This document shows positions 54,404-64,000 of a DNA stretch of 64,000 nt, piece by piece. The notes under the pieces were generated by a model. That model did no database searches. It was not told where the DNA came from and was given only the letters and a program-made list of their open reading frames with translations. A program made the position numbers and the translations under genes. The DNA is from Fodinisporobacter ferrooxydans (GTDB lineage: Bacteria > Bacillota > Bacilli > Tumebacillales > MYW30-H2): the NCBI RefSeq assembly GCF_022818495.1, contig NZ_CP089291.1:434001-498000 (forward strand), in the 5' to 3' direction. Within the stretch, counting starts at the first letter, position 1. Each line of letters starts with the position of its first letter.

Positions 54404-55750
54404 TTAAAAAAGAAAATCTATATTTTTATCCATATGCTTAACGTCTTGTAAAATCTTCTTTACCTCCTGTTCCCCTAAAATCGGAGTACAGTTGTCGATA
54501 AACTTTGCTGCCAATTGCTCGTCGCCCATAGGCTTTGCAGGTTCTCCCAATGGATTGTCCACAAAATGCCGGAATCGTTTCCCATCCACCATTTCGAGTT
54601 CGACTCTGGCCGACCGCTTTCGGGGATAGATCCGATCCGCTTCTTCATCAACGTATATTTCGGTTGCACGACAAATCTCCCAGAGCCGTTCCGGAGCATA
54701 TTGCGGTTGGAAAACATGCACGTGGATGCGGTCAAACAAAAGCGCAGCGGCGGCGGCATACGGGAGACTCATTTGCGCATCCAGCAGGTTTTTGCATTGC
54801 TTATGATGATGCGCGGCTGCTGTTTGATATACGCCAATTTTGATCTTTGCCACTTGATCTGCTTGGATTGGATAGAGGCGCTTGATTTCTTGAATCGCAT
54901 CAACCACAGCATGAAGATGTCGGCAGCACGGATAGGGTTTAAAGTACACTTCCATAATTGAAAAACTCGAAGCGAGATTCTGCAGCAAATGTTCAGTAGA
55001 AAACTCTCCTCCGGCAAATGCCTGGAAAAAACCGTTTTTCCCTTCAAATACGCGATCGGGTCCTGTCATTCCTCGCAACGCCAAATCAGCAGCAAGGATT
55101 CCATCACGGGCAGCCTGTCCAGGGTGAAGCCTTTTGACTTCCGACCCTGATCCGAGAAATGCAAAAATCCCTCCACAAAAGCTTCCTGCAATCCCGAACG
55201 CCTGTTGAATCTGCGCAACGGTTGCACCGTTCAAGAATGATGCGGCCGCTGCGGCTCCAAAAATCCCGGCAACAGGCGTATTGTGAAAACCACGGTTTCT
55301 CGAGGCAGGATGCATGGCGGAAGAAATCCGCAAACAGATATCATAACCGGCAACTACGGCGGCAATCCATTGCTGCGGCGTTGCTTTCACATGCCGGGCT
55401 GCCGCAAGTACAGCGGGTATTACAACCGCTCCGGGATGGATGGAGCCTTGTGTGTGACCATCGTCAAAATCCAGACAATGGGCATTCGTTCCATTCAGGA
55501 ATGCCGAGTTTGTTTTCGATAAACCTTTTTCAAATCCGATTGTCCGGAACTCTCCTTCCCCCTCAGTTTCTAAAAGATACGCATATAACAACCGGCTTAC
55601 TTCCGTTTGCGACCCAGTGACCGCTGCGCACAAATAATCGAGCAGCACCCTTTTCACTTGATGTATAACCGGAGACGGCAATTGTATCCTATGAAACATA
55701 TCAACGTGTTCCGCAAGAATTTTGGTCAAATCCAGATCGATTCTACTCAT
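54404..55750 (-). CDS. MmgE/PrpD family protein
   Basis: This 448-residue protein belongs to the family of 2-methylcitrate dehydratase (PrpD) and cis-aconitate decarboxylase. It has the family blocks NGTNAHCLDFDDGHTQGSIH, PGAVVIPAVLAAARH, AGYDICLRISSAMHPA, and KPYPCCRHLHAVVDAIQEI. The HCLDFDD and CCRHLH regions contain the expected active-site residues. Substrates of most members are unknown. It is adjacent to the PrpR-type regulator on the same strand and separated from the CoA-transferase unit by 550 bases; it could be a lyase or dehydratase of the same pathway. Confidence 0.87.
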   Translation of the reverse strand: MSRIDLDLTKILAEHVDMFHRIQLPSPVIHQVKRVLLDYLCAAVTGSQTEVSRLLYAYLLETEGEGEFRTIGFEKGLSKTNSAFLNGTNAHCLDFDDGHTQGSIHPGAVVIPAVLAAARHVKATPQQWIAAVVAGYDICLRISSAMHPASRNRGFHNTPVAGIFGAAAAASFLNGATVAQIQQAFGIAGSFCGGIFAFLGSGSEVKRLHPGQAARDGILAADLALRGMTGPDRVFEGKNGFFQAFAGGEFSTEHLLQNLASSFSIMEVYFKPYPCCRHLHAVVDAIQEIKRLYPIQADQVAKIKIGVYQTAAAHHHKQCKNLLDAQMSLPYAAAAALLFDRIHVHVFQPQYAPERLWEICRATEIYVDEEADRIYPRKRSARVELEMVDGKRFRHFVDNPLGEPAKPMGDEQLAAKFIDNCTPILGEQEVKKILQDVKHMDKNIDFLF

Positions 55751-55906
55751 GCGCTTTCCCTTTCCTCAGGTTTCACCCGAATCAATAAACAAGATCTGTG
55801 TCATACATAACGGCGAATTCTACTCAGATGCCCTGTTTGCTTATTCAATAAAAAAACCGTCCGAGAAAAAATCGCCCAAGTCACTGTGGCCAACTCAGTT
55901 CAGACA

Positions 55907-57823
55907 TCATTGGAATTCTTCCGTAGTGCTCAGCTTTTTCCACAATGTCGTACGGCTGATTCCCAAACTTTCAGCAACTTGACGGCGATTCTGCTCATAC
56001 CGGTTCAGCATTTGCATAATAATCTGTTTTTCCATATCTTCCATTGTCCCTATTTTGATCATCAACTGATCTTCGAAAACGGATTCGCTATCAGCCGGAG
56101 GCTCAACAAATTCGGTCTCATTTAAAACTTCCCGAATAAAATGGGATTCCTCTGTAAAACTTTGAATGCTTAACCGGTAACGTTCCACAATATTTTCAAG
56201 TTCTCTGATATTCCCTGGCCAGAAATACGAAAGAAAGAAATGTTTCATTTTCTCAGAAAGTGTAGCCCAGCTATAGGGCACACCTTTTTTTTCTAAAAAA
56301 CTATCGACAATTACCGGGATATCTTCCCTTCGCTCCCTGAGAGGCGGCAGTTCAAGGCGAAGAACGCTCAGACGAAAAAATAAATCGGAACGAAATTCGC
56401 CCTTTTTAACAAGGTGCCATAAATTTCTGTTGGTCGCTGCAACAATCCGAATATCCACAGGAATCACCCTGTCTCCGCCTACCCGCATGACTTCCTTCTC
56501 CTGCACGACTCGCAACAACCGAGCCTGGATCATCGGGGAGATTTCGCCGATTTCATCCAAAAAAATCGTTCCGCCGTTTGCCATTTCAAACAATCCCATC
56601 CGGCCGCCTTTTTTGGCTCCGGTAAAAGCTCCTTCCGAATACCCGAACAATTCACTCTCCAACAATGATTCAGGAAGTGCAGCACAATTAATCGCTACAA
56701 AAGCCCCCTCTTTCCTTTTACTGGAATTATGGATGCCTTGTGCGATAAGTTCTTTTCCCGTACCGCTCTCGCCATTAATAAGAATTGTTGAATCTGTTTG
56801 AGCGAAAAAACTCGCACGTTGAATCATATCGTTCATTTTTTCACTCACATACCGGATGTCGCGAAAATGAAATCTGGCAAGCAGTCCCTTTGCATGCAGT
56901 TCGCGGCGAATCTGGTTTTCCAAATGTTGAATCTTGCTGATTTCGCGGCAAGTAATGACTGTCCCGACTTTTTTCGATTCGACCTGAACCGGTTCATATG
57001 TGACAATCAAATCCTCTGTTGTAATCGTATTGCTGCCGGTATTGAGCTCTTCCCGATTCAGCAAATACTGCAGTTTGGGATGCGCCACTTCCTGAAATTT
57101 GCTCCCGATCACCAATGATGCGCTGATTCCAAACAGTTTTTCCGCAGCCGGATTAAACGTCTCAATCTGTCCATGCTCGCCGACCAGCAAGATCGCTTCT
57201 TCTGATACATGTATCACCGCATTCAGGCGTTCCGCTTTTTCTCTCGCAGCAATTCGGTAACGTGCGATTTCCGCGGCACGAATAAATGATCGTTTGATCG
57301 TTCGTTCACTGGTAGCAATATGCATTCCTTTCATGCCATATTGCCGAACGAGCGTTTGTGCGCCAACTCCCCCTCCAACGACGACATCTAACCCCAGATC
57401 GGCGGCGACCTGAATTTGTTTCATCAGATCTTCCCAATTTCGATACGGAAGTTGAACGACCTCAAAACCAACCGAGTCCAACATTAAATCCATTCTGTAA
57501 GGAAATGCATCTTCCGGATATGTTAGAAAGCCAATTCGTTCTCCCAGTTTTTTAGCCCGCAGAAACGCCTGCATCACGTCAAAGTCATTATTGTCACAAT
57601 AGACGATCGGCAAATCGACCATTGTTGCGATGGCTTGTGCTGTGCCGGCACGGCTGATAACGACTTCATATCCGCCATTTGCAACGAATTCGGCTACTTT
57701 TTTCGCCGCACTCATCATCGTATCTTCTATGATTGTGATTGGATACTCCAGCTCTTCAGCCAGTTTGCGAATGGATGCTGTCATTTCCGGATAGGGTGAA
57801 GTCATTATGATTTTATAATTCAT
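55907..57823 (-). CDS. Sigma-54-dependent activator with PrpR-type sensor domain
   Basis: This 638-residue enhancer-binding protein has an N-terminal PrpR-type sensor domain (about residues 1-185), a PAS domain (about 200-300, VSEEAILLVGEHGQIETFNP), a AAA+ sigma-54 activation domain and a Fis-type helix-turn-helix (NRRQVAESLGISRTTLWKKL). The AAA+ domain shows Walker A NGESGTGKELIAQG, the sigma-54 contact loop GAFTGAKKGG and Walker B GTIFLDEIGEI. Start ATG 57823 sits ten bases after AGGAGG. The sensor of PrpR proteins binds small acids; its ligand here is unknown. Three sigma-54 promoters within 14 kb are its obvious targets. Confidence 0.93.
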   Translation of the reverse strand: MNYKIIMTSPYPEMTASIRKLAEELEYPITIIEDTMMSAAKKVAEFVANGGYEVVISRAGTAQAIATMVDLPIVYCDNNDFDVMQAFLRAKKLGERIGFLTYPEDAFPYRMDLMLDSVGFEVVQLPYRNWEDLMKQIQVAADLGLDVVVGGGVGAQTLVRQYGMKGMHIATSERTIKRSFIRAAEIARYRIAAREKAERLNAVIHVSEEAILLVGEHGQIETFNPAAEKLFGISASLVIGSKFQEVAHPKLQYLLNREELNTGSNTITTEDLIVTYEPVQVESKKVGTVITCREISKIQHLENQIRRELHAKGLLARFHFRDIRYVSEKMNDMIQRASFFAQTDSTILINGESGTGKELIAQGIHNSSKRKEGAFVAINCAALPESLLESELFGYSEGAFTGAKKGGRMGLFEMANGGTIFLDEIGEISPMIQARLLRVVQEKEVMRVGGDRVIPVDIRIVAATNRNLWHLVKKGEFRSDLFFRLSVLRLELPPLRERREDIPVIVDSFLEKKGVPYSWATLSEKMKHFFLSYFWPGNIRELENIVERYRLSIQSFTEESHFIREVLNETEFVEPPADSESVFEDQLMIKIGTMEDMEKQIIMQMLNRYEQNRRQVAESLGISRTTLWKKLSTTEEFQ

Positions 57824-57875
57824 AGGAAACATTCCTCCTAACAGAAGAAAAACGTTCTTATGGGCTCTCGATAAA

Positions 57876-60047
57876 TCAAACGATTGTCGTTGGGCGTTTC
57901 AACATCGACTTTGCGACTAGTTCAGCCAAATCCAATGCCTGAACCTGTCCGTCCGCATCAAATTGCTTAATGCCGTCTCCCATCATCGTCAAACAGTACG
58001 GACAATTGCTGCCGATCACGGTCGGCTTCGTATCAAGGGCCTGCTCGACCCGCTTGACATTGACCCGCACACCTTCATTTTCTTCGATCCACATTCTGCC
58101 GCCGCCCGCCCCGCAGCACATGCTGTTTTCCCGATTGCGCTCCATTTCCACCAATTCAACACCAGGAATCGCTTGCAAAATATTGCGCGGCGCATCATAG
58201 ATGCCATTGTAGCGGCCCAGGTAACAGGAATCGTGGTAGACTACCCGTTCTTCTACTTTGTTTTCCAGTTTGATGCGCTTTTCCTGAATCCATTGTTCGA
58301 TCAATTGGGTATGATGATACACTTCGGCTTCCAAACCGAATTCCGGGTACTCGTTTTTAAAGGAATTGAACGCATGAGGATCGCAAGTCACAATCTTTTT
58401 CACGCCATATTCTTTAAATAGTTCGATATTTTGTTGCGCCAATTCCTGAAACAAAAATTCATTGCCGACACGCCGAGCCGTATCGCCCGAATTCATTTCC
58501 GGGTTTCCCAGGATTGCAAACGAGACTCCCGCTTCATTCATGATCTCTACGAACGCTTGTGCCACTTTGCGATTGCGATTGTCATAGGATAACATCGAGC
58601 CGACCCAGAACAGGTATTCAAATTCCTCCACTTCATCGACTGTCGGAATCGCGAGGTCAGAACGTTCCTCCCGCCATTTGATGCGATCTTTGCGGTTGAT
58701 CCCCCACGGATTCCCTTGACGCTCGATATTGTTCAGTGTACGTGTCGCTTCACTTGGCATATTGCCTTCTGTCATCACCAGATAGCGCCGCATTCCATAG
58801 ATCATGCTCAGATGCTCATTGCCCACCGGACATTGATCTTCACAGTTGCGGCAAGTGGTACAAGCCCAAAGTTCTTGTTCCGAAATCACATCGCCAATTA
58901 GCGAAATTTCGTGCACATTTTTTTCTGTCAATTGCCACGCTTCTGCTTGGTTGTGCATGGTTGGAGCAATATCCGTGTGCCAATCTGCACGAGGACTATA
59001 TCCTTGCGGCTCCCCTTGTGCGAAAGGAACGTCTGCCAGCACATGGGCCATTCCTGCAGGCGCTCCCATCAGTCTGCCGGGAGCCCAAGGAGATTGCCCC
59101 AATACCGCCTCCCCTTTTTCCGTCAAATGGTCCCGAATTTTGGTGATCAAATGCATAGGTGACAGCATTTTTCCCGTATTGGATGCAGGACACATATTGG
59201 TGCAGCGTCCACACTCCACACAGGCATACAAATCGAGCAATTGTCCTTTTGTAAAATCCTCCACCTTGCTCACACCAAACTCTTCAACCGTCTCATCCGA
59301 GAAATCCAGGGTACTTGGCTTGCTCGGCGATCCGATTCTACCCAGCAATATATTGAATGGGGCAAAAAACAAATGTGCATGCTTGGACTGCGGCACGTAC
59401 AGCAAAAACGCCAGAAGAATCGACAGATGTGTCCACCAAAAGGCATAAAACAGCCAATAAGCAGACTGCGCTCCAACACCTGCAAATACCATTGCCAGCA
59501 ATGAGGAAACCGGACTAAAAGCGGATAACGGTTCTTGCAGCCAGATCTTTTCAAATGTCAGCGTCAAAAGAATGCTGCACATAAGCAGGAAGATAAACCA
59601 ATACAGAGTCGTCGTTTTCTTCCCGCGCTTTAAACGTCGCAATTTTTCGCCAAAGCGCCGATATGCGCCATATCCCACAGCAAGAAAAATGGCCAGGACG
59701 GTGATTTCCTGCAAAAAACTAAAGAGCGGATGTATGGGACCAATCGGCCACTGAAATCCTTTTACGAACCCTTTTACAATGATTTCAAGCGCGCCAAATT
59801 GCAAAATGATAAATCCATAAAAGATGACGACATGCATCCAACCGCTCTTGCGATCTTTCAAAAGCTTAGTTTGCCCAAATATCTGATGGAGTGCGATTTG
59901 AATTCTATCATTCCATTCCCCGAAAGATTCCGATTGGCCCATCTGGATAAATCGGTATCGTGCATGCATGACCTGATAAAAGGAATAAAGAGCATAGCCT
60001 AATGCGAGCAGAAAGGCTAAAGTAAATATAACTCCTGTAGACGCCAT
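57876..60047 (-). CDS. fadF: FadF-like membrane iron-sulfur oxidoreductase
   Basis: This 723-residue protein has an N-terminal membrane domain of about six hydrophobic segments (residues about 5-235, with NarI-like character), two [4Fe-4S] ferredoxin motifs (CVECGRCTNMCPASNTG and CTTCRNCEDQCPVGN), and two CCG cysteine-rich domains (SCYLGRYNGIYDAPRNIL; NSMCCGAGGGRMW) as in heterodisulfide reductase subunit B. In Bacillus such FadF proteins are linked to fatty acid beta-oxidation and are thought to pass electrons from reduced ETF to quinone. Its position directly before etfA-etfB supports this. Confidence 0.9.
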   Translation of the reverse strand: MASTGVIFTLAFLLALGYALYSFYQVMHARYRFIQMGQSESFGEWNDRIQIALHQIFGQTKLLKDRKSGWMHVVIFYGFIILQFGALEIIVKGFVKGFQWPIGPIHPLFSFLQEITVLAIFLAVGYGAYRRFGEKLRRLKRGKKTTTLYWFIFLLMCSILLTLTFEKIWLQEPLSAFSPVSSLLAMVFAGVGAQSAYWLFYAFWWTHLSILLAFLLYVPQSKHAHLFFAPFNILLGRIGSPSKPSTLDFSDETVEEFGVSKVEDFTKGQLLDLYACVECGRCTNMCPASNTGKMLSPMHLITKIRDHLTEKGEAVLGQSPWAPGRLMGAPAGMAHVLADVPFAQGEPQGYSPRADWHTDIAPTMHNQAEAWQLTEKNVHEISLIGDVISEQELWACTTCRNCEDQCPVGNEHLSMIYGMRRYLVMTEGNMPSEATRTLNNIERQGNPWGINRKDRIKWREERSDLAIPTVDEVEEFEYLFWVGSMLSYDNRNRKVAQAFVEIMNEAGVSFAILGNPEMNSGDTARRVGNEFLFQELAQQNIELFKEYGVKKIVTCDPHAFNSFKNEYPEFGLEAEVYHHTQLIEQWIQEKRIKLENKVEERVVYHDSCYLGRYNGIYDAPRNILQAIPGVELVEMERNRENSMCCGAGGGRMWIEENEGVRVNVKRVEQALDTKPTVIGSNCPYCLTMMGDGIKQFDADGQVQALDLAELVAKSMLKRPTTIV

Positions 60048-60136
60048 GTAGTTTCACCCATCCTATTTACTGTGTGAAGTTCTAAAAACCGCAGTAGTCC
60101 CATCGTTTCCTTTCTATCAACTGGTTGCCAGATCTA

Positions 60137-61111
60137 TCAACTCGTTACCAGGGCTTTTTCGAATTCTTCCGTCAATAAAGGAACCACTTCGAATAAATCT
60201 CCCACAATTCCATAGTCGGCCACTTGGAAAATAGGCGCTTCAGGGTCCTTGTTAATGGCCACGATCACTTTGGAATTCGACATGCCGGCAAGGTGTTGAA
60301 TGGCGCCGGATATTCCGCATGCAATGTAAAGATCAGGCGTTACCACTTTCCCAGTTTGTCCGATCTGCAAAGAATAATCACAATAACCGGCATCACAGGC
60401 ACCCCGGGATGCGCCCACAGCAGCGCCCAAAACATTCGCCAATTCTTGCAATACGGCAAACCCTTCTGCGCTTTTCACTCCCCTGCCGCCGGAAACAATC
60501 ACTTTTGCTTCGGCTAAATCGACACCGCTCGTTGTCTTCCTCACAACATCTTTTATCATTGTACGAAGATCCTGAATGTCCAATGTTACATTTTTTTGTT
60601 CGACAGGACGACCAGTATCCATTTCGCCAACACCGATGTTATTCGGCCGTATCGTAGCAAACACCCTGCCCTCTTGTATTTTTTTCTTTTGAAATGCTTT
60701 TCCTGCATAAATCGGTCGTGTAAAAATAATTTCACCGTCTTCCAATGCCACATCGATACTGTCTGAAACAAGACCTAAACCCAGTCTGGCAGCTACCCGC
60801 GGGGCCAAATCCTTGCCGATTGACGTATGCCCCATAAATATGACATCCGGATCGATTGTTTCTATGACTTGAACGAAAGCCTGCGTATAGGCATCCGGAG
60901 TATACATGTTTAGCAGATGATGTGGAACGACATACACTTGATCGGCTCCATAGTATCCTAAAATCGCGCTATGAGAAGATCGATTTTCACCAAACACCGC
61001 TGCGATGATTTTTCCTCCATCTGCTATCTTTTGGGCAGCCGCCACACATTCGAAAGTGACATTCCTGAGCTTGTCATCCTTAATTTCCGCTAAGATAAGA
61101 ACTGTTCTCAT
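60137..61111 (-). CDS. etfA: Electron transfer flavoprotein subunit alpha
   Basis: EtfA holds FAD and pairs with EtfB to accept electrons from acyl-CoA dehydrogenases. The 324-residue product has the C-terminal FAD block (VVSGGRGVKSAEGFAVLQEL; GASRGACDAGY; GISGAIQHLAGMSNSKVIVA), ending VPLLTEEFEKAL. ATG 61111 (MRTVLILAE) is eight bases after GGAGG and preferred over the ATG at 61117. EtfB lies immediately upstream with 13 bases between. Confidence 0.95.
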   Translation of the reverse strand: MRTVLILAEIKDDKLRNVTFECVAAAQKIADGGKIIAAVFGENRSSHSAILGYYGADQVYVVPHHLLNMYTPDAYTQAFVQVIETIDPDVIFMGHTSIGKDLAPRVAARLGLGLVSDSIDVALEDGEIIFTRPIYAGKAFQKKKIQEGRVFATIRPNNIGVGEMDTGRPVEQKNVTLDIQDLRTMIKDVVRKTTSGVDLAEAKVIVSGGRGVKSAEGFAVLQELANVLGAAVGASRGACDAGYCDYSLQIGQTGKVVTPDLYIACGISGAIQHLAGMSNSKVIVAINKDPEAPIFQVADYGIVGDLFEVVPLLTEEFEKALVTS

Positions 61112-61124
61112 AGTCATTTCCTCC

Positions 61125-61892
61125 TCAAATCACTTTTACTTCATTCCGAAGCATATTTACAAGTGCCGATACCTGATCTGTCAGCTCACCCGTCAATACT
61201 CTGCCAGATTGCTTTTTAAGCGGCAGATACTGATGAATAATGACTGTCTTGGATTTGATCTCATCTTGTTGTAGTCCGAGCGACTCCTGGTTCAGTCGTT
61301 CAATCGGCTTCTTTTTCGCCTTCATAATTCCTGGAAGGGATGGATAGCGCGGTTCATTCAAACCCTGTTGCGCAGTTATCAGCAATGGCATTGAAATTTC
61401 TATCACTTCCTGATCACCTTCGGCATCCCTTGTAACCGTGACGGTTTTCCCTTCGACCACCACCTTTGTAACGGATGTTACATGTGGAATGCCAAGTTCC
61501 TCGGCAAGCCTTGGTCCAATTTGTCCGGAACCATTATCGATCGACATATTTCCAGCCAAGATCATGTCATATGGACGGTTTTTAATGACAGATGCCAATA
61601 CTTTCGAAATGGCAAATTCGTCTCCGAATACCGTTTCATCATCAACGATAATCCCTTTGTCTGCTCCCATAGCCAAAGCGGTCCGTAAAGCGTTTTCAGC
61701 TCTGCCAGGGCCAACCGTTAGAACTGTCACTTCCCCGCCAAACTCATCCCTTAACCGGATCGCCTCTTCAATGGCATATTCATCGTAAGGGTTAATAATA
61801 AATTCCATCCCGTCCTCTCGAATGACCTCATTCTCGATCACGATCTTCTCTTCCGTATCAAAGGTTTGCTTCAATATGACATATATGTTCAA
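61125..61892 (-). CDS. etfB: Electron transfer flavoprotein subunit beta
   Basis: EtfB forms the ETF heterodimer with EtfA and binds AMP. The product has the signature regions VILKQTFDTEEKI, NPYDEYAIEEAIRLRDEFGG, and VTSVTKVVVEG. The likely start is TTG 61892 (MNIYVILKQ), eight bases after GGGAGG, giving 255 residues; an ATG at 61898 (MELNIYV) is only two bases from that site. The C-terminal extension beyond KKPIERL is of normal length. It lies 91 bases after the thiolase gene upstream. Confidence 0.94.
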   Translation of the reverse strand: MNIYVILKQTFDTEEKIVIENEVIREDGMEFIINPYDEYAIEEAIRLRDEFGGEVTVLTVGPGRAENALRTALAMGADKGIIVDDETVFGDEFAISKVLASVIKNRPYDMILAGNMSIDNGSGQIGPRLAEELGIPHVTSVTKVVVEGKTVTVTRDAEGDQEVIEISMPLLITAQQGLNEPRYPSLPGIMKAKKKPIERLNQESLGLQQDEIKSKTVIIHQYLPLKKQSGRVLTGELTDQVSALVNMLRNEVKVI

Positions 61893-61988
61893 TTCCATTC
61901 CCTCCCAAAACAAGTGTATATCAATTTTCCATTATTTCCTGAACACACTTCAAAGTTCTGAACATACAGCAAACTTCAGACAAATATC

Positions 61989-63170
61989 TCAGACGAGCTC
62001 AATCATCATGGCCATGCCTTGGCCGCCGCCTACACAGAGTGTGGATATGCCGAACTGTTCCCCTCTTCTCAACATTTCATGAAGTAATGTGACCGTGATT
62101 TTTGCACCTGTGGCACCCAGCGGATGACCAAGCGCGATGGCGCCCCCGTTTACATTTGTCTTCTCGATGTCCAATTTCGCCTCGCGAATGACAGCCAAAG
62201 ACTGTGAAGCAAACGCTTCATTCAGTTCAATCAACCCGATATCCTGTAAACCCTTCCCCGTTCTTTGCAGCAGACGCTCGATCGCAGGAACGGGGCCAAT
62301 TCCCATGATCGTCGGCGAAACGCCTACGGAAACCCAATCCACAATCCTAGCTAATGGCCTCAATCCAAGCTGGTCCGCCTTTGCACGACTCATGACGACA
62401 AGCGCTGCGGCACCGTCATTGCGGCCGCATGCGTTGCCGGCAGTTACTGTGCCGTCCTTTTTGAATACAGGTTGAAGTGCAGCGAGTGCTTCCAGCGTGG
62501 TGTCACGCGGATGCTCATCTGTATCAAACAATATGGTTTCTTTGCGGATTTTCACAGGAACCGGAACGATTTCTTCTTTGAATTTACCTGATTCAATCGC
62601 TGCTTTTGCCCGTTTTTGGCTTTGCAGTGCAAATGCATCCTGATCCTGCCGATCGATTGCAAAGCGTTCTGCCACGTTTTCAGCCGTTATTCCCATGCCT
62701 AACTGTTCACCATACCGTTCATGCGGCTGATGTCCGGCTTCCGTATTCGAATCCACCAAATACGGGTTGCCCTCTCCAAACCGGGAATTCCTGAGATACA
62801 TGGGGGCACGGCTCATATTTTCCGTACCGCCTGTTACAATCACGTCAGCCATTCCGAAAGCAATTTGCTGGACGGCAGATCCAATGGCCTGCATGCCGGA
62901 AGCACACAGCCGGTTGATGGTGAACGCCGGAGCAGTTTCCGGAATGCCGGCGCGCAGGGCGGCAACTCTGGCCACATTCGAGGATTCGGTGCTTTGGCGG
63001 ACTTCACCGAGTATCACTTCATCGACCGCTTCTTTTTCAATACCAGCCCGGCGAATCGCTTCCCCGACGGCAATGGCGGCAAGATGCCCCGAATTTATGC
63101 CTTTCAACGCGCCTCCGAACCGGCCTACTGCAGTCCGTACAGCGCTTACAATTACCACATCATTGTTCAT
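61989..63170 (-). CDS. Acetyl-CoA C-acyltransferase (thiolase)
   Basis: This 393-residue thiolase has the acylated active-site Cys in [15 protein letters not shown] (near residue 88), the [12 protein letters not shown] block, the catalytic His in [15 protein letters not shown], and the second Cys in [14 protein letters not shown]. It cleaves 3-oxoacyl-CoA to acetyl-CoA plus a shortened acyl-CoA, or condenses acetyl-CoA; a degradative role fits the context. The start is ATG 63170. It lies 113 bases after the 3-hydroxyacyl-CoA dehydrogenase gene upstream. Confidence 0.94.
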   Translation of the reverse strand: MNNDVVIVSAVRTAVGRFGGALKGINSGHLAAIAVGEAIRRAGIEKEAVDEVILGEVRQSTESSNVARVAALRAGIPETAPAFTINRLCASGMQAIGSAVQQIAFGMADVIVTGGTENMSRAPMYLRNSRFGEGNPYLVDSNTEAGHQPHERYGEQLGMGITAENVAERFAIDRQDQDAFALQSQKRAKAAIESGKFKEEIVPVPVKIRKETILFDTDEHPRDTTLEALAALQPVFKKDGTVTAGNACGRNDGAAALVVMSRAKADQLGLRPLARIVDWVSVGVSPTIMGIGPVPAIERLLQRTGKGLQDIGLIELNEAFASQSLAVIREAKLDIEKTNVNGGAIALGHPLGATGAKITVTLLHEMLRRGEQFGISTLCVGGGQGMAMMIELV

Positions 63171-63283
63171 GCGTTTTACCCGCTCCTCGTAAAGCTTGAC
63201 CGATGGGATTTCTCTTTGTTTTTATTTTGAAACTATTTTCTACCATTTGCAACTCTGCTGATGACTTGCCGATTCATAGATAT

Positions 63284-64000
63284 CTATTTGGTATATTCAT
63301 AGAATCCCCGCCCCGTTTTCTTGCCGAGACGTCCTGCCTTTACATATTTCACAAGAATTGGCGAAGGGCGATATTTTTCACCTAATTGTTTGTATAAATA
63401 CTCCATATTTCGCAAACGGGTGTCCAAGCCTACCAAATCCGCCAATTCTAACGGGCCCATCGGATGATTCAGTCCCAATTTCAACGCTTTATCGATGTCT
63501 GCAACGGAAGCGACACCTTCCATCAACATATTCATCGCTTCGTTGCCAATCAGGCAATTCATCCGGCTTGTGACAAAACCGGGAAATTCATGGATCTCAA
63601 CGCTTTCCTTGCCCATTGCCGCCGCAACACGTCTGGTAATTTCCACGGTTTGATCGGAAGTATCGAGACCCCGAACGATCTCCACCAATTTCATCTTGTG
63701 CACAGGGTTAAAAAAATGCATGGCAACGCACTTTTCGGGCCTCGTTGTCGATGCGGCTATTTCCGTCGGACTCATGGTGGACGTGTTGGTTGCCAAAATT
63801 GCATGATGCGGCGCAAACAAGCCTAATTGCTTGAAAATTTCTGTTTTCAGTTCCATCAGTTCAAGTACCGCTTCTATCACAAAATCAGCTTCTTTGACGG
63901 CATTTTGCAAATCATCCGTATACGCAAGATTTTCTAATGCAACATTCCGTTGGTCAGATTGAATGTACCCTTTCCCCACACTCGCATTGAGTTCTGCCGC
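63284..64000 (-). CDS. 3-hydroxyacyl-CoA dehydrogenase (partial, 5' end outside window)
   Basis: About 238 residues of the C-terminal part are present and the frame stays open to the window edge. The sequence has the blocks FVIEAVLELMELKTEIF, ATNTSTMSPTEIA, the catalytic His region AMHFFNPVHKMKLVEIVRG, and the C-terminal domain blocks GFVTSRMNCLIGNEAMNML and HPMGPLELADLVGLD. Intact enzymes have about 285 residues, so roughly 45 N-terminal residues including the NAD-binding glycine motif lie outside. It oxidises 3-hydroxyacyl-CoA to 3-oxoacyl-CoA, just ahead of the thiolase. Confidence 0.94.
   Translation of the reverse strand, partial: AAELNASVGKGYIQSDQRNVALENLAYTDDLQNAVKEADFVIEAVLELMELKTEIFKQLGLFAPHHAILATNTSTMSPTEIAASTTRPEKCVAMHFFNPVHKMKLVEIVRGLDTSDQTVEITRRVAAAMGKESVEIHEFPGFVTSRMNCLIGNEAMNMLMEGVASVADIDKALKLGLNHPMGPLELADLVGLDTRLRNMEYLYKQLGEKYRPSPILVKYVKAGRLGKKTGRGFYEYTK

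Noticed and set aside
1-64000. CRISPR arrays, tRNA or rRNA genes
   Set aside because: No regularly spaced repeats, cloverleaf-like sequences or rRNA segments were seen on reading through both strands.

Overview
The window looks like a chromosomal stretch of a low-to-mid GC Gram-positive, most likely an endospore-former of the order Bacillales. PolC-type DNA polymerase III is restricted largely to Firmicutes and relatives. The GGAGG-type ribosome binding sites, frequent TTG starts, lipoprotein signals, SLH-domain surface protein and Sfp-like remnant agree with this. The fadF-etfA-etfB block recalls Alicyclobacillaceae-like genomes, but I cannot place the genus from sequence alone. I saw no tRNA, rRNA, CRISPR or intact transposase.

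Region 1 (1-17.8 kb) is an ectoine/hydroxyectoine utilisation cluster. A long minus-strand array runs eutD (ring hydrolase), eutC, a Cys/Met-metabolism PLP enzyme, an M20 amidohydrolase, a homoserine dehydrogenase, an aldehyde dehydrogenase, ehuB-ehuC-ehuD-ehuA (ABC importer), aspartase and pdxS. Divergent eutB, a chemoreceptor and a PucR-type regulator sit on the plus strand. The usual DABA transaminase (DoeD), AstE-like deacetylase (DoeB) and EutA are absent. The genes present suggest a transaminase-free route: N-acetyl-DABA to DABA (M20), DABA to homoserine or 2-oxobutanoate (PLP enzyme), homoserine to aspartate semialdehyde (homoserine dehydrogenase), then aspartate (ALDH) and fumarate (aspartase). 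This is inference and is the most interesting system in the window.

Region 2 (17.9-36.7 kb) is mostly housekeeping: polC, an MFS carrier, topB, a DEAD-box helicase, a cold-shock gene with a striking 20-bp leader hairpin, an ABC-F protein, a decayed Sfp-type phosphopantetheinyl transferase, an SLH protein followed by two tandem secreted paralogues, two more transporters and a headless IclR remnant.

Region 3 (36.7-57.8 kb) is a catabolic island read on the minus strand. It holds a Liv-type ABC importer, a TPP enzyme, two TIM-barrel sugar isomerase-like proteins, a shikimate/quinate dehydrogenase, the last 25 codons of an aroQ gene, two acyl-CoA dehydrogenases, two alcohol/aldehyde dehydrogenases, an SDR, a class III CoA-transferase and an MmgE/PrpD protein. 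Three sigma-54 (-24/-12) promoters head three blocks that together cover about 17 kb, and a sigma-54 activator with a PrpR-type sensor lies beside them at 55.9-57.8 kb. Two of the promoters share a two-part upstream element at the same spacing. The substrate is unknown; a cyclitol such as quinate or shikimate is one possibility.

Region 4 (57.9-64 kb) encodes beta-oxidation machinery: a FadF-like iron-sulfur oxidoreductase, EtfA, EtfB, a thiolase and a 3-hydroxyacyl-CoA dehydrogenase cut by the window end. These could serve the acyl-CoA dehydrogenases of region 3.
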